This document shows positions 30,476 to 40,373 of a stretch of DNA of 64,000 nucleotides, piece by piece (position 1 is the stretch's first letter; every line of letters starts with the position of its first letter). The translations under genes were made by a program, and so were the position numbers. The stretch covers positions 61,651,353-61,715,352 of the forward strand of contig CM067316.1 in the NCBI GenBank assembly GCA_034231615.1, in the 5' to 3' direction. This stretch comes from Meghimatium bilineatum. Lineage: Eukaryota > Mollusca > Gastropoda > Stylommatophora > Philomycidae. The notes under the pieces were generated by a model, which worked only from the letters and a program-made list of their open reading frames with translations, ran no database searches and was not told the origin of the DNA.

Positions 30476-30559
30476 GATTCACTTCCATATTTTAGTACTT
30501 ATTATTATTATTATTGTATTATTATAAATCTATTATTATTTCTGTAGTGTTGTTTTTAA

Positions 30560-30720
30560 GATGTTCACATTGTGCTCAAGAGTAAGCGGAATCGAATCCG
30601 CCTAGTGACGCTTTGTTGACATAACGGATTTATGTGTCTGGAGATCCCTGGAAATTACCGCTTTAAGCTACGGTGTTACGTGCTATGAGTGGTATTCTAG
30701 GCAGGTGGTGTGCCCTTTTG
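30560..30720 (-). repeat. tRNA-like sequence (B box)
   Basis: On the complement GGCGGATTCGATTCCGCT contains a near-perfect B box (GGNTTCGANTCC) in a T-arm context, and an A-box-like TAGCTTAAAGCGG lies about 80 bases upstream. No good cloverleaf is evident to me. It is a SINE head or degenerate tRNA. Confidence 0.35.
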
Positions 30721-31690
30721 TTGAGAGGGACGATGAACTATTGGGCGTACAATGAAGTCAATTCTATACACATTTTAAGCACCTCTGTGTAGCCTACTTT
30801 TTATATATATATATATCAATAAAATAAAATATTCAAGACTTCGCTCATAACCAATTACTAGATAATGAGGTTAGCAAAACAAATATGTAAAAGTGTTACA
30901 GATATTGGAGCAGTACACGTAGACGCCACCATATGTTTAATTATTTCCCTTGTCTATTTTTTGTTTATTTTATGTTCATCATTTAATAAATAGAATATTT
31001 CTTTATTTAGGGTTGGAGTTAGTTATGTAAAACACAACTATCCTAACCCTAATCCTAACACAAACACTAAAATAAATTAATACTTAAATAATTAAATTAT
31101 GAACATGAAATTTATAAACACAGACATATGAAATAACTCGACTATATGGTTGAGTCTACTTGTACTGTACCCAGATATTTATAAATGGTTGGTTGCTGAT
31201 CCAGCGGTCCATGGGCTCATGTCCTTCGACCCAATGCCGTTAAATGGCATTATATTGCTGGGAAGTCTGTGGATTTTCGGCCCACCCCAGGCCAGAGCCA
31301 GAGAATAACTATCACACCTCCAGGAAGTAGGTTTCAACCTATGCACTGCTCAGAGCAACTGTAGCCAAGATAGGGTTCACTGTGCTCGTTCCCTGCCACC
31401 AATTGACTACTGGTTATGCCGAACTTCTCTATTGCTCCAGGCATGCAACCAAATGTTAATGTCAAAAGTATTTTCACGTCCTGAATCACTGTGCCTCTAT
31501 GATGGGTCTCCGCCATAGGAAAACACAGTGCTGTCAGTTTTCTCCTCCCCAGTGCTGCACAGTACATCTCTGGCTCCCTCCCAACCACAGAGGGTGCATA
31601 CAAATATTCAATTAAACATGAAACACATTTCAACAACAAAATAAAAGCATAAGAAGCATAATTGTATAGATGGCGTTCTATGAAGCTTTG
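30720..31690. other. Unassigned intron sequence
   Basis: Contains a short TAACCCTAATCCTAACAC stretch (31044) and an open minus-strand frame (31334-31639, 101 codons) with no recognisable motif. I support no gene here. Confidence 0.5.
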
Positions 31691-31724
<34 letters not shown>

Positions 31725-31725
<1 letters not shown>

Positions 31726-32140
31726 TGCATGATATGGTCTTTACTACCTTTCTGAAGTCTTCATTTCTCATTCGGTCTCTTCTGATGACGTTTATAGCCT
31801 TTCTCAGACATTTCATCTCACATGTTGTAATCTCTCTCAAGAGTGTTTCTGACAGGGATCAGGTCTGACACTAGTAACATAAAGATGGTGTTTCTTATAT
31901 GTCGTTTGGTCACCATGTTGATCGCCTGGTTTTTAAGCAGCGATAACATCGTTTGCTTTCTGGCACCTCCACTTAGTTTCTCTCTATATTTTGCCGTCTT
32001 ATGTAACAATACTTCCTAGATATTTCAATTCTGATGTCTGTTTTAGTTTCGTTCCACTAATACACATATTTAGCTGTTCTGTTGCTCTGCATATTTTCAT
32101 AGTTTCTATTTTTGTTGTGTTCCATTTCATTGTATTGTAT
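31725..32140 (-). pseudogene. LINE RT C-terminal fragment
   Basis: The complement reads MKWNTTKIETMKICRATEQL NMCISGTKLKQTSELKYLGS in one frame (the F.YLGS RT thumb motif), then broken continuation. An AT run (31695-31722) lies at the left side. Confidence 0.7.
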
Positions 32141-32240
32141 TGTTCACAGGCTGCCTGTAATGTATTGTTCACAGGCTGCCTGTAATGTATTGTTCACAGG
32201 CTGCCTGTAATGTATTGTTCACAGGCTGCCTGTGATGAAT
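32140..32240 (+). repeat. 25-bp repeat, four copies
   Basis: TGTTCACAGGCTGCCTGTAA TGTAT repeats at 25-bp spacing at the junction between the LINE fragment and SINE-L. Confidence 0.93.
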
Positions 32241-32254
32241 TTTAATATTGAAGT

Positions 32255-32430
32255 TGTCCGTTTCTTCATCTTCTTCGGCGTTCATTCTCAAACTCCCACG
32301 GGATCTCTCTGTTAGCACGATAATGATCCTACTAGATTTCCAGCAGATTGTAGTCCAGAGAATGGAAATGCGTTGTGTCGTCGTTTTATTTCTGCTAATG
32401 ACCCGACACATCCGTCTTCGACGGGCGAAT
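32255..32430 (-). repeat. SINE-L copy
   Basis: TTCTTCGGCGTTCATTCTCA to CACATCCGTCTTCGACGGGC, the inverted form of 19683-19839. Confidence 0.8.
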
Positions 32431-32459
32431 TTATTCAGATTTTATTAATTTAAATAATC

Positions 32460-32600
32460 ACAGAAGTCGTTGTGGCTATGTTACCAGTACTGGGACCTCC
32501 ATTATTTTTGATGCTTGTAATGCTCTGATATAACCACATTGAACTAACGTCCGCGGTTGATAGGAGCGTGCCTCACAAGAAAGGTACATTTTACTTAAAT
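32460..32600 (+). repeat. Dispersed repeat (CTAACGTCCGCGGTTGA type), third copy
   Basis: See 7690-7975: ACTAACGTCCGCGGTTGATA and ATGCTCTGATATAACCAC align. Confidence 0.6.
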
Positions 32601-33002
32601 ACTATTCATTCACATTTAGATAACATGGGCACTCATAAAAACACATAGACATATATGGACACACAATGATACACACTGACACAAATGAACAAACATTTTC
32701 ATTCATTTTCCTTTTGCGCTGAAGTTAGCGCAGAGGGCAGAGGTCAGATCTCTCCAATTCTGTCTGTTCAAAGCTATTCTGTGCAGTTCTTGAATAGTAT
32801 GGATATTGATTCTTTTACTTTATCTAAGTATTGTGTGTCACAAAATAATTCGTTTGAATGAAAAAGAACTGCAATGAACTGACTTCTGTTACACAAATCG
32901 GTCTGGACTTTACGATGTTAGTTGATTAATCCAACGATTGACGGAATGACCCAGACTTAATTAGAGAAACACCCTCCATCAACGGACGTCACTACCGGAA
33001 GT

Positions 33003-33290
33003 CCGAACATACATTGACACAAATGAATATACATTGACACAAATGAATATACATTGACACAAATGAATATACATTGACACAAATGAATATACATTGACAC
33101 AAATGAATATACATTGACACAAATGAACGTACATTGACACATTGAATATACATTGACACAAATGAACGTACATTGACACATTGAATATACATTGACACAA
33201 ATGAACGTACATTGACACACATGAATATACATTGACACAAATGAACGTACATTGATATAAATGAACATACATTGACATAAACATTACAAT
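33003..33290 (+). repeat. 20-bp satellite, 14 copies, before kinase exon 8
   Basis: ACATTGACACAAATGAATAT repeats at 20-bp spacing and stops about 46 bp before the exon at 33336. Confidence 0.97.
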
Positions 33291-33335
33291 CCAGTTTGTG
33301 AAGTCACTACTTCAATGCTACTTTATGTTTACCAG

Positions 33336-33443
33336 TTACCATTCACTGGACGTACTCTCGGTGATCTGGGTAAGGCTATAACCGAGTGCCCATTCCCTCA
33401 GTCTGATAAACTATCAGGCGAAGCTACAGCATTCTTGAAACAT
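33336..33443 (+). CDS. Pseudokinase exon 8: alphaF-alphaG/alphaH
   Basis: Thirty-six codons lie between TTTACCAG and GTAAGT, phase 0-0. The exon reads LPFTGRTLGDLGKAITECPF then PQSDKLSGEATAFLKH. This corresponds to the AGC segment SPF.G.T...L...I......P...S..A...L. The preceding 20-bp satellite ends about 46 bp before the exon. Confidence 0.9.
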
Positions 33444-33551
33444 GTAAGTATAAGCCTCTTACTTCTCTTGTTGCATTTCTTTTCCTCCTGCTTCTTTTTT
33501 TTTAAAATTATTTTATCTTCTTCATTAGAGAAGCGCCGTAGGCTAGGTTAT

Positions 33552-33755
33552 AATGAGATTGTTTACTATCACCAGGTTACAACATGCCAGGTTCTAGTCT
33601 AGCTGTTAGTGAGATTGTTTACTATCACCGGGTTATAGCTTGCCAGGTTCTAGTCTAGCTGTTAGTGATATTGTTTACTATCACCGGGTTATAGCTTGCC
33701 AGGTTCTAGTCTAGCTGTTAGTGAGATTGCTTACTATCACCGGGTTACATCATGT
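33552..33755 (+). repeat. 56-bp repeat, 3.5 copies, after exon 8
   Basis: GTTAGTGAGATTGTTTACTA TCACCGGGTTATAGCTTGCC AGGTTCTAGTCTAGCT recurs at 56-bp intervals (33608, 33664, 33720). Confidence 0.93.
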
Positions 33756-33996
33756 CAGATTCGAAACCACGTCCGGACAAAACAAAATTATCCGTAATGT
33801 GATTTATCGCCTCACACAACCCAAACTCCAGTCGTTCGGCTGTAAATGAACATGACTGAGGGAGGAAAAGACAGCAAGGAAGGAAACTGGTCACCCCATC
33901 TAATAGTTTCTGCGACCTAGTAAATGAAGAGTTATCTTCATCCCCGATGGCAGGTTGCTGCCATGGGACATAACTTTACCTTTATGTCTGCATTCA
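33755..33996 (-). repeat. Complete copy of the SINE-like repeat split at 3003-3905
   Basis: The complement runs AGTTATGTCCCATGGCAGCA ACCTGCCATCGGGGATGAAG to CATTTACAGCCGAACGACTG and on to GTGGTTTCGAATCTGAC, a B-box-like end. This copy is uninterrupted and shows what the split copy should look like. Confidence 0.7.
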
Positions 33997-34086
33997 TTTT
34001 CTGCTTTCAGTTCTCAAATGTTTATTCATTAGCAAGTTGCAGTCCATGTGTGTCAATTTCCAAATACATCCTGCTAATTTATAAAT

Positions 34087-34553
34087 GATCATATGGAGTT
34101 AATAATCTAAAGTGCAATAAACATAGTACTCGCGATCATATGGAGTTAATAATCTAAAGTGCAATAGACATGGTACTCGCGATCATATGGAGTTAATAAT
34201 CTAAAGTGCAATAGACATGGTACTCGCGATCATATGGAGTTAATAATCTAAAGTGCAATAGACATGGTACTCGCGATCATATGGAGTTAATAATCTAAAG
34301 TGCAATAGACATGGTACTCGCGATCATATGGAGTTAATAATCTAAAGTGCAATAGACATGGTACTCGCGATCATATGGAGTTAATAATCTAAAGTGCAAT
34401 AGACATAGTACTCGCGATCATATGGAGTTAATAATCTAAAGTGCAATAGACATAGTACTCGCGATCATATGGAGTTAATAATCTAAAGTGCAATAGACAT
34501 AGTACTCGCGATCATATGGAGTTAATAATCTAAAGTGCAATAGACATGGTACT
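34087..34553 (+). repeat. 47-bp minisatellite, ten copies, before kinase exon 9
   Basis: GATCATATGGAGTTAATAAT CTAAAGTGCAATAGACATGG TACTCGC repeats head to tail without spacers. It ends 77 bp upstream of the exon at 34630. Confidence 0.97.
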
Positions 34554-34629
34554 AGCATGCTCAGTTTACAAAAATATCAACAAATCAAATAATCTCATTT
34601 ATAACTTCTGAATTATGTTTTTATCTAAG

Positions 34630-34789
34630 ATTCTGAACAAGGACCCTCGACGTCGACTAGGCTTTACTGCCATGGATACAATGGAGGAGCCGGGCACTTC
34701 CCAGGTCAGGGAACATCCATTCTTCCAGGGCATTCAGTGGCCCAGTGTCCGTAATCTGTTAGTGACTCCACCATTTGTCCCTAGAACAG
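34630..34789 (+). CDS. Pseudokinase exon 9: end of C-lobe and start of C-tail
   Basis: The exon starts after TTTTTATCTAAG and ends at GTAATG, 160 nt, phase 0 to 1. Joined to exon 8 it reads FLKHILNKDPRRRLGF, then REHPFFQGIQW and TPPFVPRT. These are the standard AGC C-lobe RLG, HPFF and PPF tail motifs in order. Conservation is stronger here than in the N-lobe. The upstream 47-bp array stops 77 bp before the exon. Confidence 0.93.
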
Positions 34790-34869
34790 GTAATGCTTCT
34801 TTCTTTGACATTGAACTCATTTCTTAGTTGTTCTCTCATCACTAAACTATCTAGTATAGAAATAACCAC

Positions 34870-34895
34870 GCACACACATACGCACGTAAGCACGA

Positions 34896-34932
<37 letters not shown>

Positions 34933-34950
34933 TACACCCACACATATATA
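34870..34950 (+). repeat. (CT)n/(CA)n microsatellite
   Basis: CTCTCTCTCTCTCT followed by CACACACAC, about 100 bp after the exon 9 donor. Confidence 0.95.
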
Positions 34951-34973
34951 CACTTCTTCCATATTTCATTTGA

Positions 34974-35195
34974 CGTCTAAAATATGTTAGTTTGCGTTAT
35001 AACAAACCATTGTTCTCTTTTGTGTTTCTAAAATATGTTAGCTTGTTTTATTTAACAAACCATTGTTCTCTTTTGTTTCTAAAATATGTTAGCTTGTGCT
35101 ATTTAACAAACCATTGTTCTCTTTTGTGTTTCTAAAATATGTTAGCTTGTGCTATTTAACAAACCATTGTTCTCTTTTGTTTCTAACATATGCCA
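34974..35195 (+). repeat. 50-bp repeat, four copies
   Basis: TCTAAAATATGTTAGCTTGT GCTATTTAACAAACCATTGT TCTCTTTTG recurs at about 50-bp spacing. Confidence 0.92.
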
Positions 35196-35285
35196 ATAAG
35201 TCTGCCTCATCGTTTCATGCTCAGAACACGTATATGTTTGAAGTATATGTTTGAAGTATATGTTTGACACTCTACGGCCTTTTAC
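35195..35285 (-). mobile_element. Short LINE-B fragment
   Basis: GCCTCATCGTTTCATGCTCA GAACAC and GTATATGTTTG match 44577-44620, with a small tandem duplication of TATATGTTTGAAG. Confidence 0.7.
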
Positions 35286-35800
35286 CGATCGTTTCTAACA
35301 AATCCACGAGTTACTCCAGTCATGCATTGTGGATATAGACCAGAAGAACCACTATTTCCCATCCTCATGAAGGTTTTTAATTCGAAACGTCATCTGTTCT
35401 TTTGTTCTGTTGTTAGTATATCGTTTCTACGAGTTACACATGCTATTTACTTATTAACGTTCATACTAGCGTTTTATCGCAGCCCCTATATTTCCAACTT
35501 GTAGTGTTATCCCTGGCGTGAGTTATATTCGAAGAAATACTCTCTGCATTATCTAAATCCTTGATTGTCTATGAACAGTAACAGCAGTATTCATTGAACT
35601 GCCACTTGCGTCTGTGATCGCTCTGGGAAGTCGGTCTGCTCTGGCATGTTTCTAACACCGTGTTTTTTAAAACAAAATTTTATCTCTGTGAAACGCTGTC
35701 ATTTCTAGACCACAAACTTCGTTTAACACACATCTACATTAGCATTAACATAAAAGAAAATCATCCTTTTATGAACTAATTGTCTTTTGTTTATTAACAG

Positions 35801-35919
35801 CTCCATCTACGGCTGAAGAAGTTTACAGTAAAATCTTGAAGAATGCTCCATGTAAGCACACACCAACAAGCATAGCTGGTAGTGAACCTGAAGTAAACAA
35901 AACACAGACCAGGACTTAG
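35801..35919 (+). CDS. Pseudokinase exon 10: C-terminus and stop
   Basis: After TTATTAACAG the exon completes Ala371 and adds 38 residues (PSTAEEVYSKILKNAP, then CKHTPTSIAGSEPEVNKTQT) before TAG at 35917-35919. The tail is short and contains no Phe, so the FxxF hydrophobic motif of active AGC kinases is absent. No canonical AATAAA signal was noticed in the first few hundred bases after the stop. Confidence 0.82.
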
Positions 35920-36230
35920 CCCAATTGGTCACGCATTTAAACTTCAGATTTATATGGGTTGACACTATAATTTGTGAATGATCAAAAATATTAATATCCA
36001 TTTCTTGATGTTTCCTAAAAATAGAGTAACTTGTCTCCCTCGTATAATCTTGATATTTGTAGGCTTCAATAGGCAATGTAATGAATTGTTCACAATGTGG
36101 ATTTGTTTTAATTTGATATAATTAAGCAGCGTTTCTTGACAAATTTTTGACATGGGGAGGGAGGGGGTATAAATAATTTTCCAAAATTTGTTGACGTAAT
36201 TTATGGTCTGTACTGTAATAATTAAAATAG
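35920..36230. other. Possible 3' UTR / downstream flank
   Basis: AT-rich sequence after the stop with no canonical AATAAA noticed and no repeat recognised. Confidence 0.4.
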
Positions 36231-36980
36231 TTCTAAAGATCTGTTTCCAAGATCTGTTTCCAAGATCTGTTTCCAAGATCTGTTTCCAAGATCTGTTCAC
36301 AAGATCTGTTCACAAGATCTGTTCACAAGATCTGTTTCCAAGATCTGTTCACAAGATCTGTTCACAAGATCTGTTTCCAAGATCTGTTCACAAGATCTGT
36401 TTCCAAGATCTGTTCACAAGATCTGTTCACAAGATCTGTTTCCAAGATCTGTTCACAAGATCTGTTCACAAGATCTGTTCACAAGATCTGTTTCCAAGAT
36501 CTGTTTCCAAGATCTGTTCACAAGATCTGTTTCCAAGATCTGTTCACAAGATCTGTTCACAAGATCTGTTCACAAGATCTGTTCACAAGATCTGTTCACA
36601 AGATCTGTTCACAAGATCTGTTTCCAAGATCTGTTCACAAGATCTGTTCACAAGATCTGTTTCCAAGATCTGTTCACAAGATCTGTTTCCAAGATCTGTT
36701 CACAAGATCTGTTCACAAGATCTGTTTCCAAGATCTGTTTCCAAGATCTGTTCACAAGATCTGTTTCCAAGATCTTTTCACACGATCTGTTTCCAAGATT
36801 TGTTCACAAGATCTGTTCACAAGATCTGTTCCCAAGATCTGTTCACAAGATCTGTTCACAAGATCTGTTCCCAAGATCTGTTCACAAGATCTGTTTCCAA
36901 GATCTCTTTCCAAGATCTGTTTCCTAGATCTGTTCACAAGATCTGTTCACAAGATCTGTTCCCAAGATCTGTTCCCAAAT
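36231..36980 (+). repeat. 12-bp satellite, about 62 copies
   Basis: AAGATCTGTTCAC and AAGATCTGTTTCC variants alternate irregularly at 12-bp spacing, so AGATCT recurs every 12 bp. Because 12 is a multiple of three, a 259-codon frame stays open (RSVHKICSQDLF), which I regard as an artefact. It starts about 310 bp after the kinase stop codon. Confidence 0.97.
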
Positions 36981-37139
36981 GACGATCTTCTTGCTAGAAT
37001 GGCATGACCTTTTTTAACAATAAGAAATTTAGCAAAAACACAAGGAGATAGATTATACATATAAGGTAAAATGAGTGCATATAATAGCGTAGGTGTGTCA
37101 GATATATTCTACATATTAGTACTAAGACTTAATTTTCTC

Positions 37140-37300
37140 TGAGATATGAAGGAGCAGGGCCAAGCATAAATAACATCATAAATACATCTATATTCGCTAT
37201 TTCCTAGTCAAAATGGCATCATAACATTTATATTAGCTATTTCTTAATCAAAATAACATCATACATACATCTATATTCGCTATTTCGTAATCAAAATATG
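37140..37300 (+). repeat. 50-55-bp repeat, three copies
   Basis: AACATCATAAATACATCTAT ATTCGCTATTTC appears three times with small changes. Confidence 0.8.
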
Positions 37301-37424
37301 ACACACAAAAATTTAATAAAGGAATGTTTAACAAAAAATATTTATGGCTTCTTCATTACGTTTCTTAATTTTACTGTTCAATCCACGAGATGGTATTATG
37401 TGTTAGTTCTTAAAAACGTGTTTA

Positions 37425-37675
37425 AACTCTTGTAGATTAGCAGGATGTTGTACGAAGAACGATACGCGTTATGTCATGCGTTGTGTCATAGTTTATTAGT
37501 TTATACTGCAACTTTAAGCTTGACACACCCGATTTCAACATGACTTTTAGGTCACTTGAGACTTTATGGGATAGGACAACCACTCCAAAGCCATAAAACC
37601 TCATTAATCTCATAAACTTTTTGGCACGTATTAGTGTCACTGTCCTTCACTCTCCGTTTGCGACCCGGCAACACC
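37425..37675 (+). repeat. SINE-S copy
   Basis: CTTGTAGATTAGCAGGATGT to TTTGCGACCCGGCAACACCC matches 15060-15320 in the same orientation. Confidence 0.75.
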
Positions 37676-38014
37676 CGGGTGGAATCGAGAAAACAATTTA
37701 GAGAATCCAAGTCTTTGAAGGGATCAAGCTATTGATACATAATGAACCTTATGCAAAAATAACTCATCGTCAGTCGAGCTAAAAGTCAAGTCAAGTTGTC
37801 CCAGTGCCACGCCATCAATGCGTATTGGGGAATATGGTGTCAACGCCGTATTTTTAATGACCGACAACATACCCTGTGGATGATGTATTCAACATCAAGT
37901 CTACCGCCTTTACATCCCAGAGGACTTGGTACCTATTTTTTTAGACTGGGTCGACCCTGGAGTTATTGGTGACTGCGTACAGTAAGTAAATAAATCACAA
38001 CCAGTAATATTGCT
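37675..38014. other. Unassigned sequence
   Basis: No feature recognised. Confidence 0.5.
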
Positions 38015-38770
38015 GACACGTAAGACCAGCACTCCAAAAGCTCCAGTTGAGAAAACTACCAGATCTGCAAATATTACTGATCGAACTTATAGCAATCAGC
38101 GTAAAGTAGCTAAACATTGGATACCATCACATTGTGGAATACCTGGAAATGGGAAAGCAGATTGTCTGGCTAGGGAGGGAGCTGCTGATGATCAACCAGA
38201 TGTGCCAATAATGTACCATCAAAAGAAACAGATGATCAAGGGAAATAGAAAGCCAACTCCAACACAAGATGATTACCAAATTATGAACTTGCCAGACCAA
38301 GTTGTCATTCTGCATATCAGAACAGGACATAATCGACTCCGCAGCCACACGTATACAATGCTCAAGATTGGCAACACGGCCATGTCGACATGTTCACCGG
38401 CACCTCAGACAGCAGAGCATATTCTTCAGAAATGTCAGGAATATGAAATGCTTAGACAAACACATAAATCCAGATAACTTGCACAAAATAGATCTACATG
38501 GCGCTCTACAGTCAAAAATAGCTCATCATCTTGTGAAAAGAGGAGAAATGATGCAGTCCAACAGCGGAGAGTAGCTGGAAAGTCACGGATAGATCAAAAT
38601 CCGCCCACAGTCGCAATTCCATGTCCGAACTGTCCAAGAACATTTACAGCTCGAATAGGGCTCATTAGCCATCTACGAACTAATGTGCATGGTCATAATT
38701 TTAACTGAATTTTCAAAAGTGGATGAAAAAAATGGGCATCATTACTTGTGATGGACGAACACAGAATCCA
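38015..38770 (+). pseudogene. LINE-B / LINE-C chimera
   Basis: 38015-38455 is LINE-B: LQKLQLRKLPDLQILLIELI, then (shifted) WIPSHCGIPGNGKADCLARE and LHIRTGHNRLRSHTYTM, with AEHILQKCQEYEMLRQT. From about 38460 the sequence becomes LINE-C: AQNRSTWRSTVKNS, CPNCPRTFTARIGLISHLRT and the GATGGACGAACACAG end. Both parts are in + orientation and joined without an intervening tail. Confidence 0.75.
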
Positions 38771-38779
38771 GATTACAAC

Positions 38780-39105
38780 AGTGAAAGAAAAACTCTACGG
38801 ACCTCTGTACTGATTACAAAATACAGTCCAATTTATAGAAGAGACCAAATTTCAAATAAAAGCATGTTCCAGGCTAACGAAAACAGAAATGAAATAATGT
38901 ACGATAAGCAATGTGGTCTTATCGATCCAAATTAACGAAATTTCAACAAATAGAAAAGTGTAAATAATACATGCACAACAAAGTCAACGTTTTGTTAATT
39001 TTTCCTGCATCATAAAACTAAATAAAACAAAATAATATAATAATATAAAATAAATATTTAAAAATTGAGAATACGTAATAGTTTAACCGATAAATAACAT
39101 CACGT
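38780..39105. other. Unassigned AT-rich sequence
   Basis: No feature recognised. Confidence 0.5.
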
Positions 39106-39106
39106 G

Positions 39107-39300
39107 AATCTTGATTCTTGATTAGAAACTGGCCTCACAGCACGTGGGGCATTCCCATAAGTGCTCCGCCCTCTGTTCCAGCAGCCATTCAACTCGATGG
39201 TGTTTCGAGTCTAATGCCGCCAAAACAGACATCTATATCAGGGCACACCTCTGGCCCTTATGACAGGTTTCTTTGTTGTTCCGCTCACCCACGCCGTGCC
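39107..39300 (-). mobile_element. LINE-G 3' end
   Basis: TTGATTCTTGATTAGAAACT GGCC and GGGGCATTCCCATAAGTGCT CCGCCCT align with 12624-12690 (LWECPVC region on the complement). Confidence 0.65.
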
Positions 39301-39712
39301 CGTAACTAGTTCAAGCACATCGTCGGCCCGTCGGAACAACATGGTAACTGTTATCGAAGGTTACGACTACGGGATTGTATAGATGACGTGCCATGAAGCT
39401 TCTATAAGAAGATAACCTCAATATAAAGTCATGTCATCTACTAAGGTTTTCTGTTGCATGGGTGGTTTGTCTAGTGAGACATTGGTGAGACCCACAGACG
39501 CAACAGATGCGCATCACGTCAATCATCATCAAATATCAGTGGAGATAGCAGCTAAAAATGACAACAAAGAAGCGCGACAATAAGAGCAGTAATTAGTGTT
39601 TGTTACCACTAATTTATAGTCTAGATTTGTGTTTCGGTATTATAATGAGATATATCCCTGTCATCTAGATATATATACATATGTACATGTATATATTTAT
39701 ACGTCGCATATA
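39300..39712. other. Unassigned sequence
   Basis: No feature recognised. Confidence 0.5.
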
Positions 39713-40166
39713 TATCATCATCAAGTGCCGTCTCCGCAACGAAGGTTGGCTGTAACAGACCTCCACCATCCCCGTCTCTTGTTTCTGTGTTGCACTTTGC
39801 TAGACTGTAACATGTCCATCTTGTGATGTTACTCTCTCACTTGTATCTCTGCCTACCTCTTGTTCGTTTCCCTTCGACTTTACCCTCAAGTAAGGTCTTC
39901 AATAAGGTGTCATGTATTTTGATGTGTCCGAAATATTTTGCTTGCCTGAACTTCATTTCCTTTAATAATTCTTTCTTCATATTTAGTGTTAATATAACAT
40001 CTTTGTTTTCTTCTCTTTCCACGATGTTCCCCCTATTCTTCTATATACCAACATCTCAAAGGCACTAATTCTGCCTTCTAATTGTTTGTTTAGTGTCCAT
40101 GTTTCTGAGCCATACGTCAATATAGAATAGATGTAGCATTTTATACTTATTATTTTTAGCTTGTTT
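39713..40166 (-). pseudogene. LINE-F RT C-terminal fragment
   Basis: The complement reads CYIYSILTYGSETWTLNKQL EGRISAFEMLVYRRI, then (shifted) MKFRQAKYFGHIKIHDTLLK and GKVEGKRTRGRQRYK. These are consecutive LINE C-terminal motifs. The 5' side is interrupted by the LINE-B insertion at 40178. Confidence 0.8.
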
Positions 40167-40373
40167 GTAATTTGTTTCCCCATCGAGGCCAGCTCCTTGG
40201 CGTGGAGATGGGGCTTAGTCCAGCCAGCAGAGGCTGGAAACTAAGACTGGCCGGACCCACCCACATTCCGGCAGGACCACAGTCTTGCATAGCAAGTAAA
40301 GGTGCTGAAGTCAGCGACATTTGGCCAGAAGGTGCACCGCAACAATCAGAATGTCATGCATTATCGCACATGA

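Larger units (their letters stand above)
3982..35919 (+). other. AGC-type pseudokinase gene, 10 recognised exons (gene-level entry)
   Basis: Ten exons (3982-4098, 12458-12577, 14791-15009, 18182-18276, 21436-21498, 23850-23997, 30271-30351, 33336-33443, 34630-34789, 35801-35919) total 1230 nt and read as 409 codons plus TAG with no internal stop. Every junction is GT-AG and every phase matches (0,0,0,2,2,0,0,0,1). The order follows an AGC kinase domain: glycine loop (res 73-78), beta3/alphaC, hinge, alphaE (FYIAELVEAI, 185-194), catalytic and activation loops, DWWSVG (266-271), RRRLG (324-328), HPFF (346-349) and PPF C-tail (364-366). Catalytic residues are replaced: beta3 Lys by Thr108, HRD by Phe-Arg-Arg (204-206), DFG by Ser-Tyr-Thr (224-226). 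The metal-binding Asn211 remains. No hydrophobic motif closes the tail. The start codon is not identified and upstream exons are likely. The subfamily is unresolved; RSK/S6K-like relatives are the first comparison to make. A scaffolding or allosteric role is inference. Confidence 0.85.

Noticed and set aside
31020..31070. Telomere-like TAACCCTAATCCTAAC
   Set aside because: Only two or three imperfect units in an intron; too short for an interstitial telomere claim.
31334..31639. 101-codon minus frame in intron 7
   Set aside because: No recognisable motif, no splice signals and no second exon; probably chance.
34087..34553. CRISPR-like direct repeats (also 22628-22962 and 24256-24715)
   Set aside because: Units are head to tail with no spacers, and the context is a eukaryotic intron; these are minisatellites.
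36203..36982. A 259-codon open frame (RSVHKICSQDLF repeats)
   Set aside because: It is a 12-bp satellite translated in frame; length mod 3 is zero so stops never arise. No start context or homology.
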